Source: Novosphingobium panipatense
GTDB lineage: Bacteria; Pseudomonadota; Alphaproteobacteria; Sphingomonadales; Sphingomonadaceae
NCBI RefSeq assembly: GCF_002149965.1
Contig: NZ_MSQB01000025.1
Span: 24,901-88,900, forward strand
Direction: 5' to 3'
Length of the DNA: 64,000 nt
Under the pieces are notes generated by a model that was given only the letters and a program-made list of their open reading frames with translations, made no database searches and was not told the origin of the DNA. Shown here in pieces: positions 1 through 8,534 of this stretch; within the stretch, counting starts at the first letter, position 1, and each line of letters begins with the position of its first letter. Both the position numbers and the translations under genes were made by a program.

Positions 1-763
1 CTGCCAGAACGACCGAACCCAGCGCCAGGAAACCCAGCACCTTGTCGGTCATGAAGAACTGGACCGCGTACCACGGGTTCAGCGCCACCAGCACGGACGG
101 CATCTGCACGAGGTGATAGATGCCCAGGATCGCCAGCACGGCGAAATAGACGATCATCACCGGCGCGAACAGCGCACCCACTTTGGCCGTGCCGCTCTTC
201 TGGATCACGAAAAGCGCGATCAGCAGCACCAACGCGATCGGCAGGACCAGCGGCGCCAGGCGCGATTCGACGACGGTAAGGCCTTCCACGGCCGAAAGCA
301 CCGAGACGGCGGGCGTGATCATCGAATCGCCGTAGAACAGCGAGGTCGCGAAAACGCCCAGCAGGACCACCAGCGGGCCATAGCGGCTCTTGCGGATCAC
401 GCCGGAAATCAGCGCCACCAGCGCAAGGCTGCCGCCCTGCCCCTTGTTGTCCGCGCGCATCAGGATGCCGACGTACTGGACGGACACGACCAGCGTCATC
501 GACCAGAAGATCAGGCTGACGACGCCAAGGATGTGCAGTTCGTCGATCGCCAGCGGATGCGGGCCGACGAAGGTTTCGCGAAAGGCGTAAAGCGGGCTGG
601 TGCCGATGTCGCCGAAGACGACGCCGACCGCGCCCAGAGCCAGCTTGGTGATGTTCCCCGAACCGTGTCCGGGTTCATATCTACCTGCGGCCGGGGCTTT
701 TCGCCCCGTTGCCGGATCGATTACCGTCGGGACGATAGCCGTGTCCGAACCTGTGTCACTCAT
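1..763 (-). CDS. kup: Kup-family potassium uptake transporter, 3' end beyond the window
   Basis: The reverse strand reads from an ATG at 763 to the window edge without a stop, about 254 codons of a protein that is usually 620-650 residues long. About 30 polar residues are followed by the Kup hallmark GDIGTSPLYAFRE, then alternating membrane segments and the motif FYGDSMITPAVSVLSAVEG, both diagnostic of the KUP/HAK/KT family of K+/H+ symporters in the inner membrane. It is the last gene of its strand before the ccm cluster, separated by about 100 bases with no clear terminator. The C-terminal cytoplasmic domain is not visible, so completeness cannot be judged. Confidence 0.93.
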   Translation of the reverse strand, partial: MSDTGSDTAIVPTVIDPATGRKAPAAGRYEPGHGSGNITKLALGAVGVVFGDIGTSPLYAFRETFVGPHPLAIDELHILGVVSLIFWSMTLVVSVQYVGILMRADNKGQGGSLALVALISGVIRKSRYGPLVVLLGVFATSLFYGDSMITPAVSVLSAVEGLTVVESRLAPLVLPIALVLLIALFVIQKSGTAKVGALFAPVMIVYFAVLAILGIYHLVQMPSVLVALNPWYAVQFFMTDKVLGFLALGSVVLA

Positions 764-867
764 TCCAGCGCCCCGTAATGGCTTTGCCGCGTCGGCATTC
801 ACCCCCGCAACAAGCGCCCGCCGTTAGCAGCATGGCAGGAGCCTAGCAACGACCGTTCGCGTCAGGT

Positions 868-1578
868 TCATCGAGGCGCTGCCATGGGCTGAGGATTCTT
901 GCCTTCGACCCTACCCGAAATCTGGCCTCCCGAATCTTGCCCTCCCGCATTCTGACTCGCCATGAAAGCATCCAGCCTCTGCAACTGCTGGGCGAGCGGC
1001 AGGCGCCATTCGGCATCCTCCGGCGCCTTCTTCACAAGATCGACCCAGATCTCGCGCGCCTGCTTGAGCTGGCCCGACTGCGCCATGGCCAGCCCAAGGA
1101 AATAGGGCGGCCCCGGCGCCTTGAGATCGGCATCGGCAGCCTTGCGATAGGCATAGAGCGCGGGCGCCGTCAGCACTCCTTCCGAATGGGCCACCAGCAC
1201 ATTGCCCAGCGCCAGCCAGGACTCGGAGTCCCTGGGATTGTCCTCGATCGCGCCGCGCAGAAGCTGCGCCGCATCCACGTAGTGGCCGTTACGCGCCAGA
1301 CCGTCGGAAATGATGAGCCAGCGGTTGCCGGTGGGAATGCCTTCCTCGCGGAACATGGAGCGCGCTTCCACGAAAAACTGCCCCGCTGCCGGATCCTGCC
1401 CCTCCAGCGCCCGCTTGGGCGCGCCCGCCTCGCCCGGACGGCCTTGTGCGGCATAACCCGCCAGCCCGAGCATGAGCGCCGCCGCGACGATCTCCCGCCC
1501 GCCTTTCGGCACCTTGAACAGGACGACGATGCCCACGAAGGCCAGTATTGCCAGCAGGGCGACGAGAACCCAGGTCAT
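868..1578 (-). CDS. CcmI/CycH-like TPR protein of cytochrome c maturation
   Basis: This 236-residue protein has one N-terminal membrane segment (residues 2-22), a second short hydrophobic stretch (about 30-42) and then TPR-like helices (about 75-205), including the NPRDSESWLALGNVLVAHSEG repeat region. In the family the TPR domain faces the periplasm and presents apocytochrome c to the haem ligation complex. It is shorter than the CcmI of rhizobia and Rhodobacter (roughly 370-410 residues) and has a disordered Gly/Gln-rich tail. The start overlaps the ccmH stop by 4 bases, so it closes the ccm operon. The function is inferred from the TPR fold and the position. Confidence 0.8.
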   Translation of the reverse strand: MTWVLVALLAILAFVGIVVLFKVPKGGREIVAAALMLGLAGYAAQGRPGEAGAPKRALEGQDPAAGQFFVEARSMFREEGIPTGNRWLIISDGLARNGHYVDAAQLLRGAIEDNPRDSESWLALGNVLVAHSEGVLTAPALYAYRKAADADLKAPGPPYFLGLAMAQSGQLKQAREIWVDLVKKAPEDAEWRLPLAQQLQRLDAFMASQNAGGQDSGGQISGRVEGKNPQPMAAPR

Positions 1579-1997
1579 CGTGCTTCTCCCCGGCGGAACC
1601 GCTTGCGCAGCAGCAAGGCTGCCAGCGCCACGATGACGAGCGGCACGGCAAAGAGCGGCCAGGTCAGCGTGGTGAGTTGCGGCGCATAGCTGACGTAATC
1701 GCCGTAGCGTTCGATCAGCCAGCCGCGAATTGCCTCCGGCTCCTCACCGGCAGCGATTCGTTCGCGCACCAGCGAGCGCATCGACCCCGCAATCGGCGCA
1801 TCCGAGTCGGCTATCGACTGCCCCTGGCATTGCAGGCAGCGCAGCGTTTCCATCAGGGCCTGGGCTTCGCGCTCCTGGGCCGGATCACTCAACTGACGAT
1901 AGGCGAACGGCGCGGTGGACTGCTCCTCCTGCGCGAGAACCGGCACGGCGAACCCAAGCGCGGCCACGAGCGGTACTAGCGACAGCAGCCGAGTCAT
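1575..1997 (-). CDS. ccmH: Cytochrome c maturation thiol oxidoreductase CcmH (CcmL/NrfF type)
   Basis: This 140-residue protein has a signal peptide (residues 1-22), the redox motif LRCLQCQ at 52-58 with cysteines 54 and 57, and a C-terminal membrane anchor at about 111-130 followed by an Arg-rich tail. CcmH keeps the CXXCH cysteines of apocytochrome c reduced in the periplasm together with CcmG. The ATG at 1997 is chosen because it overlaps the ccmG stop (ATGA) and begins directly with a signal peptide. An in-frame upstream extension exists but is only the shadow of ccmG. Confidence 0.93.
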   Translation of the reverse strand: MTRLLSLVPLVAALGFAVPVLAQEEQSTAPFAYRQLSDPAQEREAQALMETLRCLQCQGQSIADSDAPIAGSMRSLVRERIAAGEEPEAIRGWLIERYGDYVSYAPQLTTLTWPLFAVPLVIVALAALLLRKRFRRGEAR

Positions 1998-2548
1998 TGC
2001 GACGCCTCCCGAAGTTTTTCGAGGATCATCGGCACATGTTCGGGCCGGATCTCGCCGATGTGCTGATAGCGAATCACGCCCTTGCCATCGATCACATAAG
2101 TTTCCGGCACGCCCGAGGATCCCAGCGCCAGTTGCACCTTGCCGTCGTCGTCGGCGCCGATGCGCTGGTAGGGATCGCCGTTTTCCTTGAGAAAGCCGTT
2201 CAGGGCCTCGCTGCTGTCGCGCACCGAAATGCCCTCGATCGCAACGCCCGCGCGCGCCAGCGCGCCAAGCTGCGGCGCCTCGACGCGGCAGGGTATGCAC
2301 CAGGACGCGAAGATGTTGACCAGATGCGGCTTGCCTGAGGCAATATCGGCGCTCCTGAGCCCCGGCCGATCCGGCAAGGCTGCCGGCAGCACGAAAGCCG
2401 GCATCGGTTTGCCGACCAGCGTGCTGCCCACTGCCCTGTCGGCGGGCCGATAGAGCCCGATCGTCACCAGCGCGACGAAACCCACGAACAGGACAAGCGG
2501 CAGCCAGATCGCCCAGGCGGGCGCCTTGGTGCGTGACTGCGCGTTCAT
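1994..2548 (-). CDS. ccmG: Thiol:disulfide interchange protein CcmG (DsbE)
   Basis: This 184-residue thioredoxin-fold protein is anchored by one N-terminal membrane segment (about 12-32). The active site WCIPC is at 83-87, and the family motif GVPETYVID lies at 146-154. CcmG passes electrons from CcdA/DsbD to CcmH and apocytochrome c in the periplasm. The ATG at 2548 overlaps the ccmF stop by 4 bases and its own stop overlaps ccmH, which indicates translational coupling along the operon. Confidence 0.95.
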   Translation of the reverse strand: MNAQSRTKAPAWAIWLPLVLFVGFVALVTIGLYRPADRAVGSTLVGKPMPAFVLPAALPDRPGLRSADIASGKPHLVNIFASWCIPCRVEAPQLGALARAGVAIEGISVRDSSEALNGFLKENGDPYQRIGADDDGKVQLALGSSGVPETYVIDGKGVIRYQHIGEIRPEHVPMILEKLREASQ

Positions 2549-4524
2549 GACGGGTCTTCCGATTGCGCGCGCTCCAGATCCGCCATGCGCCCGCGGCGAT
2601 AGGCGATTTTCTCCCGCGCGAAGATGCGGCGCAAATCGCTGGCGACGCGGCCGATCAGGGCAAGCAGTCCGCCCAGGGCGATCAGTACGCCGCCCAGCCA
2701 GATCAGCGGCACGAACGGCTTCCACCAGAGGCGCAGTTGCCAGCGCCCGTCATCCGCCTCGCCGCCGAGCACGGCGTAGAGCTGGCCGTTCCAGCGCGTC
2801 AGCAGCGCCGATTCGCTGGTCTGCTGCGGCGGGGCCCAGAAGCTGCGGGACTGCGGGTCGATCTGAACGACCTTGCCATGGTCGCCGTAGCGCACCAGCA
2901 GGCGCGCTTCGAGCGCGGTCCAGTTGGGACCCGCCATTGGCTGAACCGCGTCCAGCTTGATCTGCCAGGGGCCGACACCCGTTGCATCGCCGGTCTTTAT
3001 CGCGACCAGCTTCTCGACCGAAAAGGCGCTTTCGCAGCTCATGCCCAGCAAGGAAACGGCAATGCCGAAATGGGCGATCACCATGCCCCATACCGGCAGC
3101 GGCGTGCGGCGCAAGTTGCGACCCTTGAGCGGCAGTACGCTGGCCCAGCCCAGGCCGAGTGCCAGTGCGAAGCCAAGGGTCGGCAAGATTCCCACGCCGC
3201 CAATCGCCACCATGGCGATCAGCCCGGCGCCCACCAGCATGGCCGGGATCACCAGCTGGCGCCCAATGCGCGGAAACGAATCGCGCCGCCAGCGCAGCAT
3301 CGGTCCTATGGCAAGCACCACCAGCATCGGCACGGCGAACAGCGCGCCCATGGGATTGAAGTAAGGCGGCCCGACCGAGACTTTCGCGCCCATGGCTTCC
3401 GCGACCAGCGGATAGAGCGTTCCGAACAGCACGATGCCGAGAATGGCCGAGAGCATCACGTTGTTGAACACCAGCGCGCCCTCCCGGCTGACCAGGGCAA
3501 AGCGTTCGCCCTCGGTCACAGTGCCCGCGCGCAGGGCGAAGAGCGTCAGCGCGCCGCCGATGTTGATGGCCAGCAGGGCAAGGATGAACGATCCGCGCTG
3601 CGGATCCACGGCAAAGGCATGGACGCTGGTGAGGATTCCCGAGCGCACCAGGAAGGTGCCGATCATCGACATCGAGAAGGCCACGACCCCCAGCATGACC
3701 GTCCAGGCGCGAAGAGCGTCCCGCGCGGCCAGCACGCTCACCGAATGGAGCAGCGCCGTTGCCGCCAGCCAGGGCATGAGCGAGGCATTCTCGACCGGGT
3801 CCCAGAACCACCAGCCGCCCCAGCCGAGTTCATAATAGGCCCAGTAGGAACCGGCGGTAATGCCCAGCGTCAGGAAGATCCAGGCGCCCAGAACCCATGG
3901 CCGCATGGCGCGGGCGAAAGCCGGTCCGACCTGCCGGGTCACGAGCGCGCCGATGGCGAAGCTGAAGGCCACCGACAGGCCGACATAGCCGAGATAGAGC
4001 GTGGGCGGATGGAAGGCGAGACCGAGATCCTGCAGCAGCGGGTTGAGCCCGTTGCCTTCCTCCGGCACCGGAAACAGGCGTTCGAACGGATTGGAAGCGA
4101 TCAGCAGGAAGGCATAGAAGCCAAGGCTGACGAAGGCCTGTCCGGCCAGGGTCGCAAGGATCGTCGGCTCCGGCAGGCGCCGCTCGACCAGCGCCACCAC
4201 GCCGCCCGCCATGCCCATGACCGTGACCCAGAGCAGCATCGAGCCTTCGTGATTGCCCCAGGCCCCGGCGATCTTGAAGACCAGCGGCTTGAGCGAATGG
4301 GAATTCATCGCCACCAGTTTCACGGAGAGGTCCGTCTCCGCGAAGACCGCAATCAGGCAGAGGAAAGCGACCAGTGCAAGCACGCCCTGCACGACCGCCA
4401 CCGGCCTGACGATTCCGGCGAGGGAGGTCCCCCGCCCGGCCAGCGCCAGCGCGCCGGCCAGCAGTTGCAGCCCCGCCAGCGCCGCAGCCAGCCACAGGGC
4501 GGCAAGTCCGAGTTCGGCCGTCAT
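2545..4524 (-). CDS. ccmF: Haem lyase subunit CcmF
   Basis: This 659-residue polytopic protein has the usual length for CcmF. The tryptophan-rich haem-handling motif WGGWWFWD is at 235-242. Candidate periplasmic haem-ligand histidines lie in FHPPTLYLGY (H172) and at H260. About 14-15 membrane segments are visible, with a large periplasmic loop before the last one. CcmF with CcmH and CcmI forms the complex that attaches haem from holo-CcmE to apocytochrome c. It overlaps ccmE and ccmG by 4 bases each. Confidence 0.97.
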   Translation of the reverse strand: MTAELGLAALWLAAALAGLQLLAGALALAGRGTSLAGIVRPVAVVQGVLALVAFLCLIAVFAETDLSVKLVAMNSHSLKPLVFKIAGAWGNHEGSMLLWVTVMGMAGGVVALVERRLPEPTILATLAGQAFVSLGFYAFLLIASNPFERLFPVPEEGNGLNPLLQDLGLAFHPPTLYLGYVGLSVAFSFAIGALVTRQVGPAFARAMRPWVLGAWIFLTLGITAGSYWAYYELGWGGWWFWDPVENASLMPWLAATALLHSVSVLAARDALRAWTVMLGVVAFSMSMIGTFLVRSGILTSVHAFAVDPQRGSFILALLAINIGGALTLFALRAGTVTEGERFALVSREGALVFNNVMLSAILGIVLFGTLYPLVAEAMGAKVSVGPPYFNPMGALFAVPMLVVLAIGPMLRWRRDSFPRIGRQLVIPAMLVGAGLIAMVAIGGVGILPTLGFALALGLGWASVLPLKGRNLRRTPLPVWGMVIAHFGIAVSLLGMSCESAFSVEKLVAIKTGDATGVGPWQIKLDAVQPMAGPNWTALEARLLVRYGDHGKVVQIDPQSRSFWAPPQQTSESALLTRWNGQLYAVLGGEADDGRWQLRLWWKPFVPLIWLGGVLIALGGLLALIGRVASDLRRIFAREKIAYRRGRMADLERAQSEDPS

Positions 4525-5015
4525 CGTGTCGTTTCGCGCATGACTTTTTCGGCCTGCTCCCTGGTCATGTCCTTCATTTCGCGCGGCACATAGTTCTCGT
4601 CATGCTTGGCCAGGAGATTGTCGGCTTCGAACACGCCGCCCGCGCCCATGTGCCCCTCGGCCACGACGCCCGAGCCTTCGACGAACAGCGACGGCACGAT
4701 CCCCTTGAACCGCACGGGCACGCGGGCCTTTCCGTCCTCGACCGCGAAAGCGATGGTCACGCCGTCCGCCTCGGTTTTCAGCGAACCTTTGGCCACCATG
4801 CCGCCAAGCCGCACGGCCCGCCCCGATTCGGGAGGATGGGCCTGGATCTCTGCCGGGACATAGAAATAGCTGGCCTGATTGCGCAGCGCCCAAGCCGCCA
4901 GCAAGGCCGCGCCGATCAGCACGACCAGCGCGATCACCAGCAGGACAAGCCTCTGGTGTTTTGCCTTGATCGTGCCCTGAACCGTACCTTTCGCCATTCT
5001 CTCCGTCTGCGCCAT
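4521..5015 (-). CDS. ccmE: Periplasmic haem chaperone CcmE
   Basis: With the start at 5015 the protein has 164 residues: a cytoplasmic KAKHQRL stretch, one membrane anchor (about 23-44) and a periplasmic OB-fold beta-barrel. The haem-binding motif HDENY is at 138-142, where the His forms the covalent haem bond and the Tyr is an axial ligand. Three starts are possible (5036, 5015, 4997). I chose 5015 because it lies four bases after the ccmD stop; 4997 also has a purine-rich leader. The stop overlaps ccmF. Confidence 0.93.
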   Translation of the reverse strand: MAQTERMAKGTVQGTIKAKHQRLVLLVIALVVLIGAALLAAWALRNQASYFYVPAEIQAHPPESGRAVRLGGMVAKGSLKTEADGVTIAFAVEDGKARVPVRFKGIVPSLFVEGSGVVAEGHMGAGGVFEADNLLAKHDENYVPREMKDMTREQAEKVMRETTR

Positions 5016-5019
5016 GTTT

Positions 5020-5160
5020 TCAGCGCTTTCTTGCATCGTCGCGGCGCTTCTCGGCGCGCTGCATCGACAGTAGCGACCAGAGCGTCATCGCCAGCGTCGC
5101 GCCTATGCCCACGGCATAGGCCGCCGCCACGAATGTCCATGCGTCTAGAGCCTCGCGCAT
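5020..5160 (-). CDS. ccmD: Haem exporter accessory protein CcmD
   Basis: This 46-residue protein has one membrane segment (about residues 8-30) and a basic C-terminal tail (RAEKRRDDARKR), the typical CcmD design. CcmD helps release holo-CcmE from the CcmABC complex. It sits between ccmC and ccmE, where it is normally found. An in-frame upstream extension is rejected because it merely reads through ccmC antisense-like sequence, and the ATG at 5160 directly precedes the conserved W-F-V-A-A-A-Y segment. Confidence 0.85.
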   Translation of the reverse strand: MREALDAWTFVAAAYAVGIGATLAMTLWSLLSMQRAEKRRDDARKR

Positions 5161-5185
5161 CGGATCGCTCCCGCTTTCATGGTTT

Positions 5186-5914
5186 TCAGTACGCCGCGCC
5201 CAAGGCCTTGCGGCGCAGACGCGCTTCGGCCTGCTGGTTCGCAAGTATTGCCCGCATCCGCGCCAGCACGCAGCCCGCGAACAGCAGTGTGAAGCCCAGC
5301 ATCGCCAGCAGCAGCGGCCAGAGGAAGGCACCCGCCATCGCCGATTTTCCCACGGTGATGCTGGGGGCCTGATGCTGGCTGTTCCACCAGATGACCGAAT
5401 AGTGGATGATCGGAATGTTCACCGCACCGACCAGCCCGAATATGGCGGGCGCGCGGTTCCTGCCGCCGTCGGAGGCTTCGCTCGCCTGCGAGAGAGCCAT
5501 CCAGCCGAAATAGAGGAACAGCAGCACCAGCATGCTGGTCAGCCGTCCATCCCAGACCCACCAGGTGCCCCAGGCCGGACGGCCCCAGAGCGAACCGGTG
5601 ATCAGGCAGACGGCGGTGAAAACCGCACCCGGAACCGCACAGGCCCTTGCGGCGATCCCGGCCAGTGGATGACGCCAGACCAGCTCCATGAAACTGGCCG
5701 CGGCGATTCCCATCCAGCCCGCCATGCCGAGCCAAGCCGCCGGAACGTGCAGATAGACGATTCGCACGGTTTCGCCCTGGAGGCGTTCCGCGGGTCCGAA
5801 GAACAGGCCCCAGCCCAGCGCTCCGAACGCGACCACGAATCCGGCGCCCATGCAAAGCGGCATCAGCCAGCGGGCGATGCGCAGGAAGCGGGCGGGATTG
5901 GCAAATCCATGCAT
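5186..5914 (-). CDS. ccmC: Haem exporter membrane protein CcmC
   Basis: This 242-residue protein has six membrane segments and the tryptophan-rich motif WGTWWVWD at 115-122, flanked by the conserved histidines H56 (VYLHVP) and H171 (IIHYSVIWW). CcmC loads haem onto CcmE. It is the first gene of the local ccm operon. The ATP-binding and partner subunits CcmA and CcmB are not beside it and must be elsewhere if the pathway is complete. The gene is preceded by about 120 bases without a clear promoter and then tRNA-His. Confidence 0.96.
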   Translation of the reverse strand: MHGFANPARFLRIARWLMPLCMGAGFVVAFGALGWGLFFGPAERLQGETVRIVYLHVPAAWLGMAGWMGIAAASFMELVWRHPLAGIAARACAVPGAVFTAVCLITGSLWGRPAWGTWWVWDGRLTSMLVLLFLYFGWMALSQASEASDGGRNRAPAIFGLVGAVNIPIIHYSVIWWNSQHQAPSITVGKSAMAGAFLWPLLLAMLGFTLLFAGCVLARMRAILANQQAEARLRRKALGAAY

Positions 5915-6033
5915 TGCAGTGCTTCTATCGCGGGCAGAGCAGGGAGCAAGGCCTTGCTCGGCGCCCGGCAGCTAATAATGGGCAAAGCCGCAAGCGCGAG
6001 GGCGATCAATCCAGCGATGAAAAAGGAAAGGAA

Positions 6034-6111
6034 TGGGGCGATTGATGGGGTTCGAACCCACGACCTCCGGTACCACAAACCGGCGCTCTAACCAACTGAG
6101 CTACAATCGCC
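6034..6111 (-). tRNA. tRNA-His (GTG anticodon)
   Basis: A full cloverleaf folds on the reverse strand. The D arm reads GCTCAGTTGGTTAGAGC, the anticodon stem CCGGT/ACCGG encloses TTGTGGT with anticodon GTG, the T arm contains GTTCGAAC, and CCA is encoded. The extra 5' G at position -1 is encoded and can pair with C73, making the eight-base-pair acceptor stem recognised by histidyl-tRNA synthetase. Confidence 0.96.
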
Positions 6112-6288
6112 ACACGGGAAATGCGAAGCCTGCGCCGCATCTTCCGAAAGTCTGCCCTGCCTCGCTATCTTGCGATCAGTGCGGAGGGCGCCCTTTGCAC
6201 AAGGTTGAGCGACTTGAAAAGCAAAAAATTGCCCTGGACCGAAACTCATGCAATTTTCCCGCCACGATCGCCCCGCTAAGGGTGCCAC

Positions 6289-6921
6289 ATGAAGGCTCCA
6301 GGCGAATCATCAACGGACATCCTGCTCGCACATCCGGGCGTAAAGCGCTTCCCCTCCTCGCGTCTGGACCTCTTCGTCCTGCGCGACTTCCTGTCGGGTG
6401 AGGAATGCGAAACCCTGTGCGCGATGATCGAGACGCAGCATCGCCCCTCCACGATCGCCAACTACAATGGCGACGATGCCTTCCGCACCAGTTCCACTTG
6501 CGATCTCTACCGAGACGATCCGATCGTTGCCGCCCTGGCAGACAAGCTCGCCGCCCTGTCGGGAATCGACATCGCTCATGCCGAGCCGCTTCAGGGTCAG
6601 CGCTATGCCGTGGGCCAGGAGTTCAAGGCGCATACCGACTATTTCGAGCCCAACAACGCGGACTTCGAAAAGTACTGCTCGGTCGCCGGGCAACGCACCT
6701 GGACTTTCATGATCTATCTGAACGATGTCGAGGCGGGCGGAGCGACGCGCTTCAAGGTGATCGACAAGCTCATCCAGCCTGAACGCGGCAAGCTGGTCGC
6801 CTGGAACAACCGCAGGGCCGACGGATCGCTCAATGCCGCAACGCTTCATCACGCCATGAAAGTCCGCAAGGGATTCAAATACGTGATCACCCAGTGGTAT
6901 CGCGAACGCCCCTGGGGATGA
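6289..6921 (+). CDS. 2-oxoglutarate/Fe(II)-dependent oxygenase, prolyl 4-hydroxylase-like
   Basis: This 210-residue protein is a single P4Hc/2OG-FeII oxygenase domain. The iron triad is HTD (H115, D117) and H188, and K197 in KGFKYVITQW is placed to bind the 2-oxoglutarate carboxylate. The conserved RTSST and YLND motifs are also present. Such proteins hydroxylate proline or other residues, but the bacterial substrate cannot be read from sequence. The ATG at 6289 lies about 180 bases beyond tRNA-His. The gene is a single transcription unit, convergent with sodC. Confidence 0.85.
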   Translation: MKAPGESSTDILLAHPGVKRFPSSRLDLFVLRDFLSGEECETLCAMIETQHRPSTIANYNGDDAFRTSSTCDLYRDDPIVAALADKLAALSGIDIAHAEPLQGQRYAVGQEFKAHTDYFEPNNADFEKYCSVAGQRTWTFMIYLNDVEAGGATRFKVIDKLIQPERGKLVAWNNRRADGSLNAATLHHAMKVRKGFKYVITQWYRERPWG

Positions 6922-6968
6922 ACCGGGAGAGGTGCGACGCCCCTCCCGGTCGAATCAGCGAATCACGC

Positions 6969-7541
6969 TCATTTCGGCGCGCTGATCACTGCGCAGGCGA
7001 TTCGGCCACCGGCGTTTCCGGCAGGCTGGCTGGTGTAGTCGTCGGGATCGGCATGGATGACGAGCGCGGTTCCGTCCGCGTCGCCCAGCGACTTCGCCCC
7101 GGTGCCCAGCGTCACGCCGGTATTGAGCACTTGTGCCTTGAGCACGCCGTCCGCACCGACATGCTGGTTCGGCATGTCACCGCCATGAGGGCCGCCCATG
7201 ACCATCAGGCCGTGCTTGTGATCACCGCCCGTGAAATGCCCTCCGGCCGTGGTGAACTTCTGCGCCGGCTCGCAAATGCCCTTCTCGTGGAAGTGGAAGC
7301 CATGATCGCCGGCCGGAATGCCCTTGAGATCGGTGGTGACCAGTACGCCTGCGGGGGTTTCCTGCAGCAGGACGGTACCCATCGGCTTGCCGTCGAGGCC
7401 GACGACCTGGGCCTGGAGCTTCGGCGCGTCGGCGGCAACGGCGGGAGTCGCAGTCGACTGTGCCAGCGACGATGCCGGAAGGACCGCTCCGGCCATGAGC
7501 ACGGCACCGCAAGCGATCAGGCCGCGGAAAGTATGTTTCAT
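6969..7541 (-). CDS. sodC: Periplasmic Cu/Zn superoxide dismutase
   Basis: This 190-residue protein has a signal peptide cleaved near residue 27 (SLAQ). Copper ligands are H83 and H85 in GFHFHEKG and H163 in LVIHADPDD. The bridging and zinc ligands are H102, H110, H119 and D122, and C90/C183 can form the conserved disulfide. The C-terminal signature GNAGGRIACAVI is intact. It dismutates superoxide in the periplasm. The gene stands alone, convergent with the oxygenase gene. Confidence 0.96.
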   Translation of the reverse strand: MKHTFRGLIACGAVLMAGAVLPASSLAQSTATPAVAADAPKLQAQVVGLDGKPMGTVLLQETPAGVLVTTDLKGIPAGDHGFHFHEKGICEPAQKFTTAGGHFTGGDHKHGLMVMGGPHGGDMPNQHVGADGVLKAQVLNTGVTLGTGAKSLGDADGTALVIHADPDDYTSQPAGNAGGRIACAVISAPK

Positions 7542-7661
7542 TGCGCTTCTCCAACTGCGCGCCGATTGCCCGGCGCCTTTATGGTCCCGGCCGGTCCCGA
7601 TAAGCCCGAGCCAGGGTTTTTAGTCGCTGCGGCCTTCCGCGGTGACTGTCCGTTAACGATA

Positions 7662-8075
7662 ATGACGGAAAATGGCTCCGAATTTCCAACGGTACGCCAA
7701 GGACATCGCATAGTGACCGCCCCGCTCGCAAGGCTCATGGCCACCCCGCCAAGGGTTCGTGACGATCGGCGCCGCGAGCAGCGCCATGCCGTCCGTTACG
7801 ACGCCGTTCTGGAATCCGCGCGAGGCGAGAGCATTCCCGTGCGATTGGCGGATATTTCGCCGCACGGATGCAATGTGCGCGGGCTTACGGACTGGCTTCG
7901 CCCGGGTGCCTTTATCGCGATCCGTCTTGGAAATGATATCGGCGACGATGAACCCGCCCTGCAGGCGATCGTCCGCTGGGTTCGCGGCGATGCCGCGGGC
8001 ATGGAGTTCGTCCGCCCCGTCCCTGCCGCCCGCCGCGACTGGCACGACCTGATGGATCTCGGCATCGAGGCCTGA
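7662..8075 (+). CDS. Stand-alone PilZ domain protein, putative c-di-GMP receptor
   Basis: This 137-residue protein carries the PilZ signature: an arginine cluster RRREQRHAVR at 36-45, then DISPHG at 64-69, followed by beta strands ending in GMEFV. These motifs bind cyclic di-GMP. No output domain is attached, so the partner is unknown. Starts at 7662 (ATG), 7713 (GTG) or 7737 (ATG) are possible. The first is chosen as the longest that does not run into the sodC upstream region. It is divergent from sodC by about 120 bases. Confidence 0.75.
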   Translation: MTENGSEFPTVRQGHRIVTAPLARLMATPPRVRDDRRREQRHAVRYDAVLESARGESIPVRLADISPHGCNVRGLTDWLRPGAFIAIRLGNDIGDDEPALQAIVRWVRGDAAGMEFVRPVPAARRDWHDLMDLGIEA

Positions 8076-8121
8076 ACGGTTCGGCGCGGGTCGCCCGATC
8101 CGTCACGTTTGCTTCAGGCAA

Positions 8122-8150
8122 CAAAAAAGGCGGCCCGAAAGGACCGCCTT
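8122..8150 (-). terminator. Rho-independent terminator of rpmE
   Basis: AAGGCGGCCC/GGACCGCCTT forms a stem with one mismatch and a GAAA tetraloop. On the reverse strand it is followed by TTTTTTGT. It lies 25 bases after the rpmE stop and 47 bases after the convergent PilZ gene. Confidence 0.8.
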
Positions 8151-8174
8151 CTTCGCGTTCGTGACCGGATTCGC

Positions 8175-8402
8175 TCAGTTCTTCTTGAGCGAAAGACCGC
8201 CGAAACGCTTGTTGAACTGGGCAACGCGGCCGCCGTCCTGCAGCTGCGCCTTGCCGCCAGTCCAGGCCGGGTGCGACGTCGGATCGATGTCGAGAACCAG
8301 CGTGTCGCCTTCCGAGCCCCAGGTCGAGCGGGTCTGGAAAGTCGTGCCGTCGGTCATCTGGACGGTGATCGTGTGGTAGTCGGGATGGATATCGGCCTTC
8401 AT
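8175..8402 (-). CDS. rpmE: 50S ribosomal protein L31
   Basis: This 75-residue protein has the L31 start KADIHPDYH and the end motif GGRVAQFNKRFGGL. It contains no cysteine, so it is the zinc-free form of L31. L31 sits in the central protuberance and bridges the subunits. It is monocistronic, with its own terminator downstream and a 130-base gap to fabZ upstream. Confidence 0.95.
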   Translation of the reverse strand: MKADIHPDYHTITVQMTDGTTFQTRSTWGSEGDTLVLDIDPTSHPAWTGGKAQLQDGGRVAQFNKRFGGLSLKKN

Positions 8403-8534
8403 GTCGTATCTCTCTTCGCATATGGCCGGTTCCGACCGGCCTGCTTCGGAAAGCGGCGCCCTTACATCGCTGCCCTTGAAAATGCAAGGGTCAAGGGGAA
8501 GGCACGCCCTCCCCCCGGGATCAAGCGTTCCCGC

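Noticed and set aside
2563..4593. 676-codon open frame on the + strand opposite ccmF
   Set aside because: It is Arg/His/Gln-rich with no domain, mirrors the ccmF codon pattern, and ccmF is unmistakable on the other strand. It is a GC-rich shadow frame.
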